The notes beneath the pieces were generated by a model that was given only the letters and a program-made list of their open reading frames with translations, searched no databases and was not told the origin of the DNA. A DNA stretch of 64,000 bases from Bagarius yarrelli (Eukaryota > Chordata > Actinopteri > Siluriformes > Sisoridae), in contig VCAZ01000284.1 in NCBI GenBank assembly GCA_005784505.1, forward strand, positions 177,038-241,037. The letters are read 5' to 3'. Of this stretch, positions 23,300 to 37,013 are shown piece after piece; the stretch's first letter is position 1, and each line of letters opens with the position of its first letter. A program made the position numbers and the translations under genes.

Positions 23300-24518
23300 T
23301 ATGTATGACTAGCAAAGGGTGCTTGTTTATTGCACTGTTTATTTTTAATCAGGTCAATGTTTTTTTTTTCTTTTTTATTCATGCATATTTCATATAAACA
23401 TGTTGGAGTGAGTTTTTATTTCAGAAATGCAGTATATACTAATAGTAGAACACATGAACTGAACGTTAGTGAGCAAATCACCGAACGGTAAGGAAATTGT
23501 TGTTTTATTTAACCCAGGATGTAGTTAGGGTTTTCCTACACAGGGCTAATTAAATAAAAAATGAATAAAAAACTGGTATCTTTGTAAATATGCATGATAT
23601 TGAATTGAGCTCATTGCAAGCATTATTGCCCTTCTTTTATAAATCGTCTTTAAATAGTTCAGGTTCAAGTTCATTTGCATGAGTCCAAAAGTTGCGGGAG
23701 TTAAAATTTCTGGGATTCTGAACATTTCCTTTAATAGAGAAATTCCTGACCTGATGAGACGCTCCAAGTGCGTCATTACAGTGCATACTTGTGTGCAGAC
23801 AGACTTTTTCTTAGTATGATGCGCTTCTAATAACACAACGCAGCAAAACGAGAACTCAGAAAAATTTATTACAACTATATTCCTTACATGCAGAAACTTA
23901 TATATTCAACTGGTGTAAATGCACAGAAACCTTCACCACCAGGAATAACGTTATATAGACAGTTGCTTGAATATTTACTCTCTAACTCAGTGACTGGACT
24001 CATAGCTTATCTAATTTACAAAATAGAGAAGGTACAAACATTTTTGATTGTTTATTGGATATAAACGTATACATTGATATTAAAAGTACGTTGGGACCTC
24101 ATAAATAACTTCTGCCAGACTTCTGATTAATGCACACACTTTCAGCTATATGTAAGGTCATATGTGAAACTTATGTTTCAACCCTCAACACATGTACAGA
24201 ATAGTTAAACCTTTGGTTTATAACTTTAAGCCTGGAAGCCTTTGGATAATTCAGGAATCTTAATACCTTTTCAGGATTAGGCAGCTTTTCTGGCTTCCTG
24301 GGACTCCTGGTATCCATGTCATTGTCCACAACCTTTTTTTTTTTATTACACTTTCCAAACTTTTATTTTTAAGTTCTATTTCTGAGCCATTTTGTCTTTA
24401 TTAAACTGATAGGACAGAATTGGCAGGGGTGTTTATGGATGGTTGGAACCGGTAGGGACCCGAACCGGAATCCAACCCAGATTGAAATGGCACATGTGGG
24501 TGTCGGCGCCTTAACCTC

Positions 24519-24573
24519 CACAGTGAGTATTTCGTAGATTAACCACCACACAGTGAGTATTTCGTAGATTAAC
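24519..24573. repeat. Two 25-bp direct repeats, 30-bp period
   Basis: 'cacagtgagtatttcgtaga' plus TTAAC at 24519-24543 and 24549-24573, identical. Confidence 0.85.
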
Positions 24574-24743
24574 ATTTAGGGGCATTTGTCAGTTTTGAAT
24601 TACATTATTTTATAACGTTGTTCTAAAGTATTAGAATGCCTTTGTAAGTTTTTGTGTTTTAGGATGTTGTAATTTCTTTTTGTTAAATAATTAATGTTTT
24701 CCATGAGTTTGCACTTGTTGAAATGTAATCATGCCACGTGCAA

Positions 24744-24950
24744 GGTTAAAGTTAAAGTGGTTAAGATGTTGGACTGCTAATTGGAAGATTGGGGTTGGAC
24801 TGCTAATTGGAAGATTCGATTTCCAGCATCACCAAGTGGCCAAGGGAGCAAGGACCTTAACCCCCAATTACTCTGTTGTATAGAAGAGATAAATGTAAGT
24901 GGCTCTGGATAAGGCTGTCGACCAAATGCTGTAATGTAATATAAATGTAA
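24744..24950 (+). mobile_element. SINE family A with internal tandem duplication
   Basis: 'ttggactgctaattggaaga' occurs twice in tandem before 'tttccagcatcacc'; tail 'ggctctggataaggctgtcg' and 'aaatgctgtaatgtaa'. Confidence 0.82.
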
Positions 24951-27475
24951 TGAAGGTCATAGAAGGCATCTGCCACCTGTCTATATGTTTTACATCCAAA
25001 ACCATGATTGTTTTAATAGGGCAATTTAAGGAGAATTATTCCTAGGATCAGGAACTTATCACAGACAGCATGAGTTGCAAAAAACTCCTTTAAATCCAAA
25101 ACACTACAGCAAATAGCACTTCCATCAAGGCATTAAAAAACCATATTAGATATAAAAGATCTATTATAGTTAATATAATAACATATTTGTTTATTAATGA
25201 TGCATATAAACTAATATTTATTCATTCATAAGAGCTTTTAAACAAAAATACATTTATAGAAATCCAAAGCGTTGATGCAGAAAAGGTTTTTTTACAGGGA
25301 TTTTGATGGATCAGAGATTTCATGTTGAATTATTTTTAAAACCCAACCCACAACTATGTTACATCATAGCTATCTTTTGCCTTATGCTTTTATGAGAAAC
25401 CATTTTGTTCCACTTCATTGATCACACACATAATTTATCTTTACTGCAATTCGCCTTGAATCGTCGTTTTCTTTCTCGCTTTTTCAGGTGCTGATACACT
25501 GGAAAATATTTTCTTTTGGAAAAGACGTCTGTCTTTGATAAATGTCTTTTCATTTGCCGTTTCGTCCTTATGACACAGTTTCAGCATTCTGAGAGTTTTA
25601 ACTTTTGTAGGTATCATTCAATACAAACCAGGTTCACACACTTTGCACTTGAAGGGGGATTAGCATTTACCAGCATACATTTCTTATCATAAATTATCGC
25701 TGCCTTAGAGGCCAAGTTGGTTTATTTTCATACAAACCTAAAGTAAAAAAAGGTTGCGTTTATGTTTACTCGGTTTACTGGTCTGCTGTAGTTCTATTTA
25801 TCTGATTAATTGTCTTTGTTATTACAACAGAAACGACCGCAACACGGCGGTTTTTCTCAGTTAGCACAAGGTTATTGTTGGTTTTTATAATAAAAGAGCA
25901 AGATTTTGTTGGTTTAGATTGAAAATACCGTTCTAAACAAAGATACAACCGCTAAGTGTTTCCATACAAGGTGGTTTAGACAAGTTTGCAATGGTGTAAT
26001 TCCGCTGGACTTTTGGAAATTACACTTGTCATGGTTTAACCAGAAATTGTAGAAGACAACATTACAAATTCCTGTAATTTAGCTGCCATGAGACTTGAAA
26101 CCCATTGAACACATTTCATAATCAGTCAGAAAGATCCTATTAACCAGACTGTAAAAATAGCAAAAACCAAAACTAAACACTCGTCTTAGCATCAAAGAAA
26201 TTAATCTGACATTAGCTGGGGTAATTTCTCCTAGGCCCCGAAATATTACAGACCTGGTAATTGAAATAATAACTTCATGAACCGATTACTTCTCATTAGC
26301 TGACACACTTGGCACATACTAAATTTCATGCAAACTGATAGCATGACTTTGGAACGCCTTCATCTCATTGGGTGCTTTGTGATTTTGCAACAACACTCAA
26401 CACATGGTTTTAAATACTATAGTGTTTTGTAATCACATGATGCTGCGACACTACGCATGGTGATCCTTTCCAAGATTTTTAAATGACGTCTTTCAAGATA
26501 AATAGCAGTAGCGGAAAATACACTTCTCTTACTGACAAGTATGTCAGAACGTTCTGCTACGTGGACCAATGGTGTGATGTCTGGTACATGGGGGCTTTGA
26601 GGGAAAAGTGAGACAAGGAGACAGAGTGAGATAATAGAAATCATATGTGGATGCAATCTGAGGCAGCACTATCAGACCTGTCACACTATCAACTCTGTTG
26701 GGACACACTGACATCCAGTGGTGAAAGAACATTAGCCTGGCTGAGATAAAGTTAAAAGCACAATCACTTTCCTATAGTTCCTTCTATTTGTTCTTGAGAT
26801 GTCCGGCGACGGAGATGACAGGGCAAAATGGACACAGGATTTTTTTTTACACACATCATTTACTGTTTAGAACACTAAAGATGAACACAAGTAAATTAAC
26901 GAGGTTGCTTCATGGAAAGCACTGATCATCTTCATAAAAAATGCCAAGAATTTTGTAATAATCCAAATCAGCGATAACAGAGTGACAGCACACACTTACT
27001 GTTATCTTCTGGCCTACGTAATGCTTGGAATGAAGGTACAAAATACGACCAAATCTGGTTTTTAGAGCACAGTTAAGCCTAAACTTTCATCAAATCAAAA
27101 TATAGAGATGGACCACTTTTCATCTGAATCTGAGGTGACTTTCCAGTTGATATATGATTCTCTGAATTGCTGCTATTTTGGCCCGTTATCCAGATATCGT
27201 TCATCTGGATAATCTTCAGCAGCCTATTTATCCAGGTCAGGTTCATGCTGAATCTGGAACTCATCCTAAACACACTAACTTCTGTGGCGGAGCTTCGCAA
27301 CACACATATTTTCACACTCGGTCTACAGGCTTTTGTAAGGTGAAAGGAAATGTTGATAGATTAGTGAGGAAATAAAAGGTAATGGTTTCATAATGGTTTC
27401 CCTTGAAACAATGGGCTTATGTAATGAGCAGAATACAATGTTCTTGAATGAATCCACTGAGATTATTAACTAACA
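24951..27475. other. Intergenic DNA, nothing recognised
   Basis: No exon, tRNA or named repeat recognised. Minus-strand frames at 26417-26732 and 27079-27315 lack motifs. Confidence 0.4.
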
Positions 27476-27535
27476 CAGACACTATATAGACAAAAATATT
27501 AGGACACCTGACCAGCACATCCATAAGTTTTTTTA
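27476..27535 (+). mobile_element. Tc1-like terminal fragment
   Basis: 'actatatagacaaaaatatt' then 'aggacacctgacca' is the typical terminus (tatggacaaaagtattgggacacctg) of a fish Tc1-like family. Confidence 0.55.
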
Positions 27536-28149
27536 GTTTTTTATAACTTCTAAAGGTCTTTGCATATTGAAGCCGAAACTTTTGTTTGTCATAAAAAAAG
27601 TTCAGTTTGGGTTAGGTTTTTTGCCTTTTCTGCATCCTTAGCAAGCATTTTTAAAAATGTTTTGACAATTCCGAGCTATCAGACAACAAAAGCCAAAATC
27701 CAGCATAGTGAACCACTGCTGTAAACTATTGTATGCTGGTTTCAATGCCTGTAGTAGTACCTTTCTGATGCCACAGTTTGGGGTGTGTGTCTCTTTGTCT
27801 ATACCTTAGACATACTGCCAGGCTCTGTTTACGATCAACTGGTTTACAGAAATTGGTGGTCTATCTAATATGTGGCTCCAGTATCACTAGCAAAGTATTA
27901 AACTAAGTCACTGACATCCTGGTATAAACCTTGAATCTTTCGCAGCTTTTTGATAAGGATTAGATTGGACCTAATATTTCCCCTTTCTTTTTTAGGACAA
28001 TAAACAAAGTAATTAATATACATCAGAATCAGTGTGTATACAGAATCAGTGTGAGTCTGAAATACCAAAATTTTATAATAGTATTTAGTTATAATAGTAT
28101 TAATGAGATTAGGAACTAATGTTGGGTGGGGAGATCTGAAAAGTTATTC

Positions 28150-28600
28150 CACTACATCACAAATGGATTCAGTGCGGTCGAGGTAAGAAGTGCAGGACAC
28201 ATCAGTTCTTTTACTCCAACCAGAACACACTATGTCTTTACTGATCTCATAGACTTTGGGCCCAGGGTCATTGTCATGCTGACAGTGTTTGGACATCATC
28301 TCTGCTTACTGTTGTAACATTGGTGCCCTCCGAGAGCAGGAATCGGATTCCTAAGAAATTGTTGCACACACCGCATTATATTCTGCTCCAAAGTCGTCAG
28401 TATTTGCATGCGATTTGCATGAAACTTCAGAAAAATTTGAAAGTAGGGGAAATTTTTCTCTGCAAAATTGAGTGAAGTTCGAAAGGGGACCTAATGCTAA
28501 AACATGCTTTCACCATTGTTCTCATCGTTTGGCGAAGACATTATTGGGTGTACTAGTGAGGTGTCTACAAACCTTTACAATGTAGCTATATAGACCTATC
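28150..28600 (-). mobile_element. Tc1-like fragment
   Basis: 'cggtcgaggtaagaagtgca', 'agttcttttactccaaccag', 'gggcccagggtcattgtcat' and the end 'tgaggtgtctacaaaccttt' keep the order of the other minus-oriented Tc1-like pieces. Confidence 0.55.
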
Positions 28601-30006
28601 CTAAAATAACTTATCCTAGACCATCACGTTACATACCAATAATATTAGAGTAGCATTTCAATTCAGTTAGACTTTTATCTCCAAGTTAAACTGCATCAGT
28701 AGGGTATGCAAGCCCTGTTTTATTTCAACCGTTTAGATAAAAGAAGCTATTTAATAGTACTACAGTAGTAAAACAAAAGAAACACCAGAACCCTCCCAGC
28801 AAGATGCAGCCTGTCTGGAAAATTTCATCCTGATCACATGTCACAATCTTAATGGAAAATCTGGCACTTGATTACTCTGGGAAGGTCAGTGGAAAGGTTG
28901 CCTTTCAAAACAGTAGCTGAAGGATTTATTAAGGGTCTTATAAGGCAAAGAAGTTAAAAAAATATCATTTGGTAAATTGGACAACATGTAAAAGTGATAT
29001 TTCCAACACAGATAAAAATCATGTGTGTTTCCAGACCATCATGTTTCCAATTATTTCTGACTGTTTTTTGAAACTGGTGAAAAACAAGTGTGAATCTGTG
29101 GTTGATTCTGATTCATTTGTGTAACCTTTTTTTTTTTTGGAGAGGAGCTGCCTTCTTGACCCAAAGTTCCCGATTTTGATCCTGAGCTCTGGTTATCTGG
29201 AGTTCATGTTTGTTCTGTCTCTGTCATCTTTTGGGTTTCACAGTTTTCTTCCCCTCTCATAAATAACATTTTTCTGGGAAAGTGCTATCTTTCAGCATCC
29301 CCGCTAACGTCCAATAAGCGCACCCGTCGGGGTTTAAACCCACCTGTCTCCTCAGTCTGCTCTCTCGTTTTGGGTTAGATTTTGGTCTAGGTTATGTTAA
29401 TCATTGTGTACCTGGTGAGCCTTTAGAAATAAGCTGTTTAGAATACAGGAAAGACAACCACATAAAACACTCTTCTAATTTGGTGAGGTGTCAGTAATGT
29501 TCAGGAGATCTGTATTGGACAGCTCTATGGAAGACGCCTTTAAAATGTAATATTAACCTTTATTTATATCAGAACACTGGGATGTGGCCCTACTTTTCTA
29601 TGAACTACCCCAAAAATGTACTTTACATTAAAAAAGGAATTCAATTAACTGACCTGACTAAAGAGAACATGTGATAACTCACTATTTTTGTATTGTGCTG
29701 AGTGCTTGACATTCTTCCAGCTCTCCACTACCTGCAGGAGATCAGTTTATCAGCAACCTTCTGCTGACCTGCTACATGCTAAACTCTTTGCCGACATGCT
29801 GGCCATAACTTATGTAGCAACCTCACTATTTTATTTATTTTATTCCTTTTTATTTTTTTCATTTTTTGCTTGTCTGCTGCAAAATAAACATGTGCATGCC
29901 TTTCTCATAAACAGCGCTATAAAATTCTCCTAGGCCACTTCCTTATTTTTGACTTTGAAAAGAAAACCAAGTATATATTAGGACTCAGATGTCTGTGCTG
30001 AAGCCT
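28601..30006. other. Intergenic DNA, nothing recognised
   Basis: No gene or named element recognised; an 81-codon frame at 29688-29933 has a hydrophobic Phe-rich end but no context. Confidence 0.4.
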
Positions 30007-30011
30007 GTAGC

Positions 30012-30485
30012 TGTAACACTCATGGGTTTTGGTGTCATGTTTTTATGGTTTATGTCTTTATGTTCTTTAGTTTGTTAGTTCATGTTTTATGTTTATTGTT
30101 TTATGTCTAGGCTAAGCTATGCTAGCTAGCTAGCTTAACTAGCCTAGGCAGTTTTGTTTTGTTTACCTCCTGTTATGTGCTTCCCCTTGTCCTTGTGTCA
30201 TTGGTTAGTTTGGTCCTTATTGTTCACAGGTGTTCCGTGTTTATTTATGTGCTTATATATCCCCTTGTATCCTCCTGTCTTGGTGGTTTGTTGTTCCCTG
30301 TACCACTGCGGTGAGTTCCCTGTACCACTGCGGTGAGTTCCCTGTACCACTGCGGTGAGTGCTTTGCCCAGTGGTTTTAGGTACTCTAGTCAAGTTAAGT
30401 TTAGTTTATGTTTATGTTCACTGTGTTAATAAACTGTACCATTGGGTTCTCAAAAATACATCTCGCCTCAGTGGAGTCTATCACA
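30012..30485 (+). mobile_element. Solo LTR, 474 bp, with 5-bp target duplication
   Basis: Starts TGTAACACT and ends TATCACA, the TG...CA ends of LTRs. It is flanked by GTAGC on both sides (30007-30011 and 30486-30490). Inside are a TATA-like 'cttatatatcccct' and the polyadenylation signal AATAAA near 30430. No internal retroelement coding region is attached. The copy at 6645-7040 is related. Confidence 0.8.
30294..30359. repeat. 22-bp unit, three perfect tandem copies, inside the solo LTR
   Basis: 'ttccctgtaccactgcggtg' plus AG repeated at 30294, 30316 and 30338. The related LTR at 6.9 kb has a single unit. Confidence 0.95.
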
Positions 30486-30490
30486 GTAGC

Positions 30491-33400
30491 TTGGTGGGTG
30501 ATGCATCGACATATGGTGCTGTTTGGCTTTCGGGCGTCCCGAGTCCTCCCACTCTGATCTCATTTCCTGACAAGCCAAAACACTGAAAAACAAATCATTT
30601 AAGACTGAGACAAATTGAAGCCTTGATCAATAGGACAGGCCTGTATTACACACTAGAACAGGATAATGCAAAAACCCAGTAAAACATCATTGAATAGTAA
30701 AAAAAACAGTTAAAGTGTTACGATACGTTTTCTCCTAACTAAATGACTTGCTCGCTCACAGTGAGCTCAGTGTGAACAAGCAAGTAAACCTTCTCCTGTC
30801 GGATTAATGTCCATATAAGAACATAAGCGCATTAAAAAGTGGATTTTTTGCGAATTATAGAGCTCCCTGCAGTTTTAACTACTCAGCTTGACATAATTTT
30901 TAAGACTTAAGGGCAAAAACTCAAGTCCAAACCTGAGCTGGAGTCAGAATCTGGCAGCCTTTGTATTTAACATGCACATTAGAAAGCGTTGCAATCACAT
31001 TAGTAGCAATTGAAAATGGAATTTTGGTCATATTTTCTTTAACACATGTCTACTAGGAAATATCCTTGGTGTTGCAAGTTACAGGAAAGTATTTGAGTCA
31101 CAGTTTCCACCATAGCTTGATTATAATAATTGGTGTGCAGTCAGGGCCAGCAAGGTCTGCTCTGCTGCCTAAGCACTATCAGAAGCTGACCTACATTTAC
31201 AACCTTCTAATATTTGTTTCATAAAATTGTATTGTATTCATATTCTAGTGTGAATTTGTGCCAATCCATATTTTGCTGATTTCAGTTTCTGTGTGTGGCA
31301 TGCTCTGAATTGTAATTTTCTGTAGCCAGCTGATCCATATTATTAAACGTATTAGTAGTGGCAGATTGGTTTAATTATTAAAGACAGTAATTATTAAAGA
31401 AGAGGTTGTTTCTTAGGAGTTGTTAAACCCGCCTCCTGAGGGTTACCCTCAATAATGACCAAATATTGCTCTTCTCTGTAGTATGCGGAGTACTTTATAG
31501 TTGCATTGTAGAGCAACGTGGTATAGTTGTTTTGGTTTCTTTATTTTCCTCTGAAATAATGCCACTAACCACCTGTTTATATTGCATAAAACCAAAGTGC
31601 ACCCCCAGACATCTCAGTTTTTGCATCAACCAAATACTCAGGGACAGGGGTAAGATTTGGTGTAAATGGTGGGGTAATTGTATCTTTGTCAAACCATCAC
31701 TTGATTGATGAGTTTTTCTTTTACTTTCTTTTCACTTGCTGCTTTGTTCTGTCTTAGCTATGATATACAATCTAAAAGATATAAATTGAACCAAAGTACT
31801 TTTTTGTATTTTTTTTTTAATGCAGGCTTTCACTACCTGATAGTGATTGATAGTGATTTACTGAGAGTTTTGGGGTAAGCGAAGATAGCTTGATGAAATA
31901 TCTGCGATCTCGTATTTTACTGCAGTCCCTGAAACCTCTTACCTCATCCTGTGGCACTCATCCTTGTTTCGAGACTTTTCACTAAAGCTGAAAAGATCCG
32001 GGATGGATCCCTTTTTACTTTGGTAAAAGTAGACAGTGCGTAGACATTGTATCAACAGCACCTCACAAAAATGTTCTTTACACATTTCACTCAAACAGGA
32101 AGCTAAAAAGTCCAATTTTCCAACGACCGCACATCTCAAAGAGTTTGTTCTTCTTATACACAATCAAGTTAACGTTTTTATGCAATAAAAATAGTATAAT
32201 GTCCATTTTATCATTTATCGTCGATGTTCTGGAACATTTATGGAACAAGGTAGTTCCTGTTATAACTTGAGCTGTAGCCACTACTTCACAGTCATTTGGT
32301 ATCCAGTCATTTTGTGACCACAAATGGCACATTGTCATTTTACCATAAAACCCAGAAAGTATTCAGCGCTAAAAAGTTCCACATGTGTGGTTAAGGATGT
32401 AATGGAATGCTTACCATCCAATTCCTTAGACCACCAAGCTGCTACTGCTCAGTTTCTAGAAAATTAAGTTTGGTTTGGAAAATAAACGTGTTTTTTTTTT
32501 TTGTTTTTTTTATATAGACCACTACAGTATATACAACCCTGGGAATAAAATTAGCAATTCTTATACATGAGGATGTTTGTTTTTATTATTATTATTTAAA
32601 TAAAACTGTCATTCGTAGATTCTTTATTTAGCCTAATTAAACTTCACAGAATTAATATTAATGTTGTTTTATTTATTTTTGGTATTGGCAAAGTAATATG
32701 CTTTAATCGTCTTATTTGTTTGTTTGAACTAATTATCTAAAAATGATCTAGTCAGGATTTTTATTTCATGTTGTAGAAAGATTCAATCCTCTGGGTAATG
32801 ACTGGAGAATCTGATGATCTGAAATTGAGTTTTTACTGTAGTTACTTTGACTTTAAAATTTCTCATTTAAAAAAAAAAAAACTTATTTACATTTAAATTC
32901 TGTATAAAATGTTATTGGATGAGAATTTGACATTTTTTTTCTCTTAGATTTGTAAAGTTAAATGAATCTTGACATGTGTGAAGCTTAGCATACATATAAG
33001 AGGAAATCTTTCCACATCACAGAATTCAGATTGCCTTCAGGCATCACAAGAACATACAAGTCCAGTCACAATGGTTATCCTAATAGTACTGCTTGTAAGC
33101 TTTTTGATTTAATAGGTGGAACCCCAAGCCTTGATGATGTAGTATGCTTGGGAAGTTTCCATTTACAGGAACAGCCATGATAAAAATTACGATGGTAGGA
33201 ATGCGGACATAAGAGGTTGTGGAAGTAAATATAAGACAACATAAGGTCTGAAATGGTTTCTTATAGCTTATTTATGGCTGAGCCACTAAATAAAAACCAA
33301 GTTACTTTTATTTATATTAAAAAAACATTTCAATTTAACATGATTGATACTGTAATTTATAGTGCAGGTCACACAACCTTGCAACCTTCCTCAGATTCTT

Positions 33401-33746
33401 ACCCAGTGAGCTGCTACTATTGTTTGGTAAAGTTGAAGGTGAAATAAATCCCAACTGTTTACATTTCACTGGGGATTTTTCCGCTCTTAAGATAAATGTA
33501 TTAAGATAAAATGTGACAAATACAGGAATTATTATATAACAGTCACCTGGAAAACAAATAAAAACGTTCTCCTCTGAAGAAAGGAGTTTATCACCTTTGC
33601 CTGGGCTGATAAAATGCAGTTATATCACCAGAGGGGCAAATAACATTTTAAGTGTCACAGTAAAGTAAGCGTGTGGTTATGATCCCAATACTAATTTCAA
33701 TCCACAGGTATTTGGACATAACAATAAATCTTATTAATGTTTATCC
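30491..33746. other. Intergenic DNA, nothing recognised
   Basis: More than 3 kb of AT-rich sequence with no exon, tRNA or named repeat recognised by eye. Confidence 0.4.
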
Positions 33747-33940
33747 TAAATACATTTACGTTATTTGGCAGACGCCCTTATCCAGAGCGACTTACATTTA
33801 TCTCTTCTATCCGACTGAGAAATTGGGGTTAAAGGACTTGCTCAGGGGCCCACAGTGGTGGCTTGGTGGTGCTGGGACTCAAACCCCAGTCTTTCTGGTA
33901 TTAGTTCAACACCTTAACCACTAAGCCACTACTTACCCGA
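33747..33940 (-). mobile_element. SINE family A, full length
   Basis: 'acgttatttggcagacgccc', 'ttatccagagcgacttacat', head 'caacaccttaaccactaagc'. Confidence 0.9.
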
Positions 33941-33984
33941 AATACTCAATGTCTGACCTGCATGCAGCTGTCCGAGATTCAAAA

Positions 33985-34497
33985 TATTATAGTTCTGCAC
34001 TAAAGTAAAATGGAGACAAGTGCTGGTCAACTCTAATGTTGATTCTTAGTTGATTGCAATTTCTAAAATATCTAGCTGACAGCTAACACCTAGCTCCTCA
34101 CCAGATCCTTCCACCACTAGACTCATTTTATCCCCTTGGACTGTCTCTTCTTGTAGCTCGATCACACTCACTCACTTACTCACTCACTCATTTTATCTCA
34201 CACTATCACTCTGTGATCTTCATAATGCTTCTACTAGACTCACTTCCTGTATTCTCCACTTCCCGTCTCCACCCTACCACCATCCAATCTCTTGCCTGCC
34301 ATTTTCCTGTGACCCAGTTCCAAGTTCCAGTTTCATTCGCTCCTAGTTCTCCACTCCTAGTTCCTGGCTCAGTGCCTAGTCTCCGTTGCTTCTGCGTTCT
34401 CCACTGGTCTATGGTAACCAGTACACAGCTGCTACATCTTAATTATCCTCCTCTTATTGGTGATCTCAATAAACACACCTGTCTGGATTGAAAAAAA
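33985..34497 (+). other. Possible retroposed 3' end or LTR piece
   Basis: A pyrimidine-rich stretch with CACT and TTCC repeats ends in AATAAA (about 34466) followed about 20 nt later by an A run. The 92-codon frame at 34213 has no recognisable domain. Identity unknown. Confidence 0.25.
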
Positions 34498-34499
34498 AT

Positions 34500-34716
34500 T
34501 GTCTTTACTTTGTCTGAAATACTCTACAGCGCAGTGAAATTAGTTTCTTTGCGTATCCCATCTTAGAGCGCGGAGTCAGCTATGATACAGCGCCCCTGGG
34601 GAAGGAAGTGTTAAGTGTCTTGCTTAAGGACCCAACAGTGGCTGACTGGTGGCAATGGGGCTTAAATTCAGGTCTTCCTGGTCTTCCAATCAACAACTTA
34701 AGCCACCACTTAACTA
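34500..34716 (-). mobile_element. SINE family C
   Basis: 'cagtgaaattagtttctttg', 'agctatgatacagcgcccct', 'aaggacccaacagtggctga' and head 'aagccaccactt'. Confidence 0.75.
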
Positions 34717-35200
34717 ATTTGTGTCTCCAGTCTGGTATTATGTTACAAAGTGCAAGTTCAACCAGGAACCCCCTGGTGCTACACAAAACACAAAATTCAC
34801 AAAACAACAAAGAGCCACTAAACAGAATAGACATAAAATGCATGTGTGCAACCTGGTGCAGAACAGTACAGAAACAGACAGTGCAGCAAACTATACAAAC
34901 ATTACAAAGACAGTGCAAAGAGGACAGTAGAGAACAGAACAGAACGCTGGACAGAACATTTAGTAGCACCCACCATATTATAAAATGAGGTAAGACATGG
35001 AATGTGCAAATTAACAACAGTATTGTGCAAATAGCATTTTAGCATTATAAAGGGACTGTGCTTATTTTTTGTTTTTTTCAGTCTACTTGTGTTGAATGTG
35101 TGTGGTAGCTGTGGTGGCTAATTTCTGTGGTGGCTGAGTTAGCAAGCGTTTTTTTAACTGCCAGAATGGTGGTATTACACAGACTGATCACAGTTTACTG

Positions 35201-35335
35201 TGTCTTTATTGGTCACATATACTTTTATAGCAGAGTGAAATGTGTTTCTTCGCATATCCCATCTTGGGGTCAGTAAGTTGGGGTCAGAGCACAGGGTCAG
35301 CTATGATACGCTGAAGAAGAGACTTGAGCTTAGTT
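35201..35335 (-). mobile_element. SINE family C, 3' part
   Basis: 'gtctttattggtcacatata', 'tttcttcgcatatcccatct', 'gttggggtcagagcacaggg' and 'tcagctatgatacgctg'; head missing. Confidence 0.7.
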
Positions 35336-35339
35336 GTCT

Positions 35340-37010
35340 GAGAAAAGAATACAGTATACAGACAAAGAGTCAATCAACAGTTATAAGATAATATACACAG
35401 GTGCACCGGAAACACTTAGAGTGTGTGAAGATGGTTAAACGTATGCAGAATTTAAAATAAACAGAAGGGTTCCCAGCTCATCAAATAATTCACAGTTGAC
35501 TCATGAGCTCGTTAAAAATACTGTCCTTATGAACATAAACGGATTGTGAACATTTAAAGCACTTTCAGTAAAATCTTTAGCCGCAGTTATGTGCGTGTCT
35601 ACAATTTGTTCTGTCTGCTGAAAGCAAAGGAAGCAACGCGACCGCAATGAGTCACTTCTATTTGGTCTGTTCAATCGGCAGGCTCACGCTGTGTCTAGGA
35701 AACATGACCTTGACTCAGAACCTCCACATCCCATAATAATATCAGACAAGTTCCAACAATAACTAAATAAACTATTCACATCATTCATTTATGCCCTTAA
35801 ACTCTATTAAGCCACGGCACGACATGCTGCCACAGACTATTGACATCAGAACTGATCTTCATATAAGTTCCTAAAGTTGCTTGACATTACCAATATGCAG
35901 AGAACCTACTCGAATTCCTCACCCTATGTGACCCAGTGTTCTGATGAGTTCATCTCACATCGCTGCATTAACCTCATCTTTACTGACCGAAAACTACTTG
36001 TGAAAACGGTGTAGTTGAGTATTTAAAAGGATGCTCTGGCTGCACACAGCTGGCTAGCAATATAGGAAAAACGGAGGAGGAGCATCGATCTTATCAGTCG
36101 CCTCTTTCTATTGATTTTTTTCTACAAATCATCCTTCACTGAAAGCCTGGACCTCCTGGTTAAAATTTGACAAGGAAACAGTTTACATTCTTGCTCTGAG
36201 TGTCTCAAAGTGTTCGACCCATAAAACACTTTGGGGTTCCAGGCATCCATTAATGATTCTATACAACAGTAACAGTAAACAGTAACAAAGCCAAAGCACA
36301 TGGAAAATTGTGCACTAATACAGCATATATCCATTTTTTGCACAGCTGCAATAAAATAACTGGTAGATGGAACTCAATTGACAAAGTCTCATGTGGAGCT
36401 CAGATGTTCACCAAAAGAGCCATCCAAAGGAAATCCCCTAAATCTGGTAATAAGCTGTTGGTTAAGGGAGAAAAGAAAACAACTTAGATAATGTTTATTA
36501 CATTTAGTTGTATTGTATTATTATGTTAAATTAATAAAGACAATGTTAAGAAGGCATCTTGTTAAGGTCCAAAAATGATCTATCTTACCAAAATGGGAAA
36601 GATGTTATCGTCTGCCAAGAAAATGCAATGCATCCATGCCAACCTAGCGAAACACAAACATATCTCATATCTGGCAACGACTGATCAGCTTAAAAAGAAG
36701 GCAAAATCCAGTCTTAGTTACTCTCAAGGCAAAGTTAATTCATTGGGACAAAGATGAAATCACTGATTCCGCTGCTCAGACCATAGAACTCTTCCCATGC
36801 AAACTGTTAAACAAAGGCATCATTATTGTATAATGTAAAAAAATTTTGGTAGTGTGTAGCCTCATTTATATCCACTGCATATGACCTCACAGAACACTCC
36901 AGAATAAATGCTGTCCTGTTTTCTTTTAAAGGTATAACAGGTGATTGTCTTTAAAGACATTTTTGTTCTGCTGGTTAAAAGTCTCTTCATATCCTAGTAG
37001 CAATCGTTAT
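35340..37010. other. Intergenic DNA, nothing recognised
   Basis: No exon or named repeat recognised. Confidence 0.4.
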
Positions 37011-37013
37011 GTT

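Noticed and set aside
34580..35017. 145-codon minus-strand frame and its plus-strand partner
   Set aside because: About a third lies in a SINE C; the rest is repetitive CAGT/ACAG-rich sequence with no domain.
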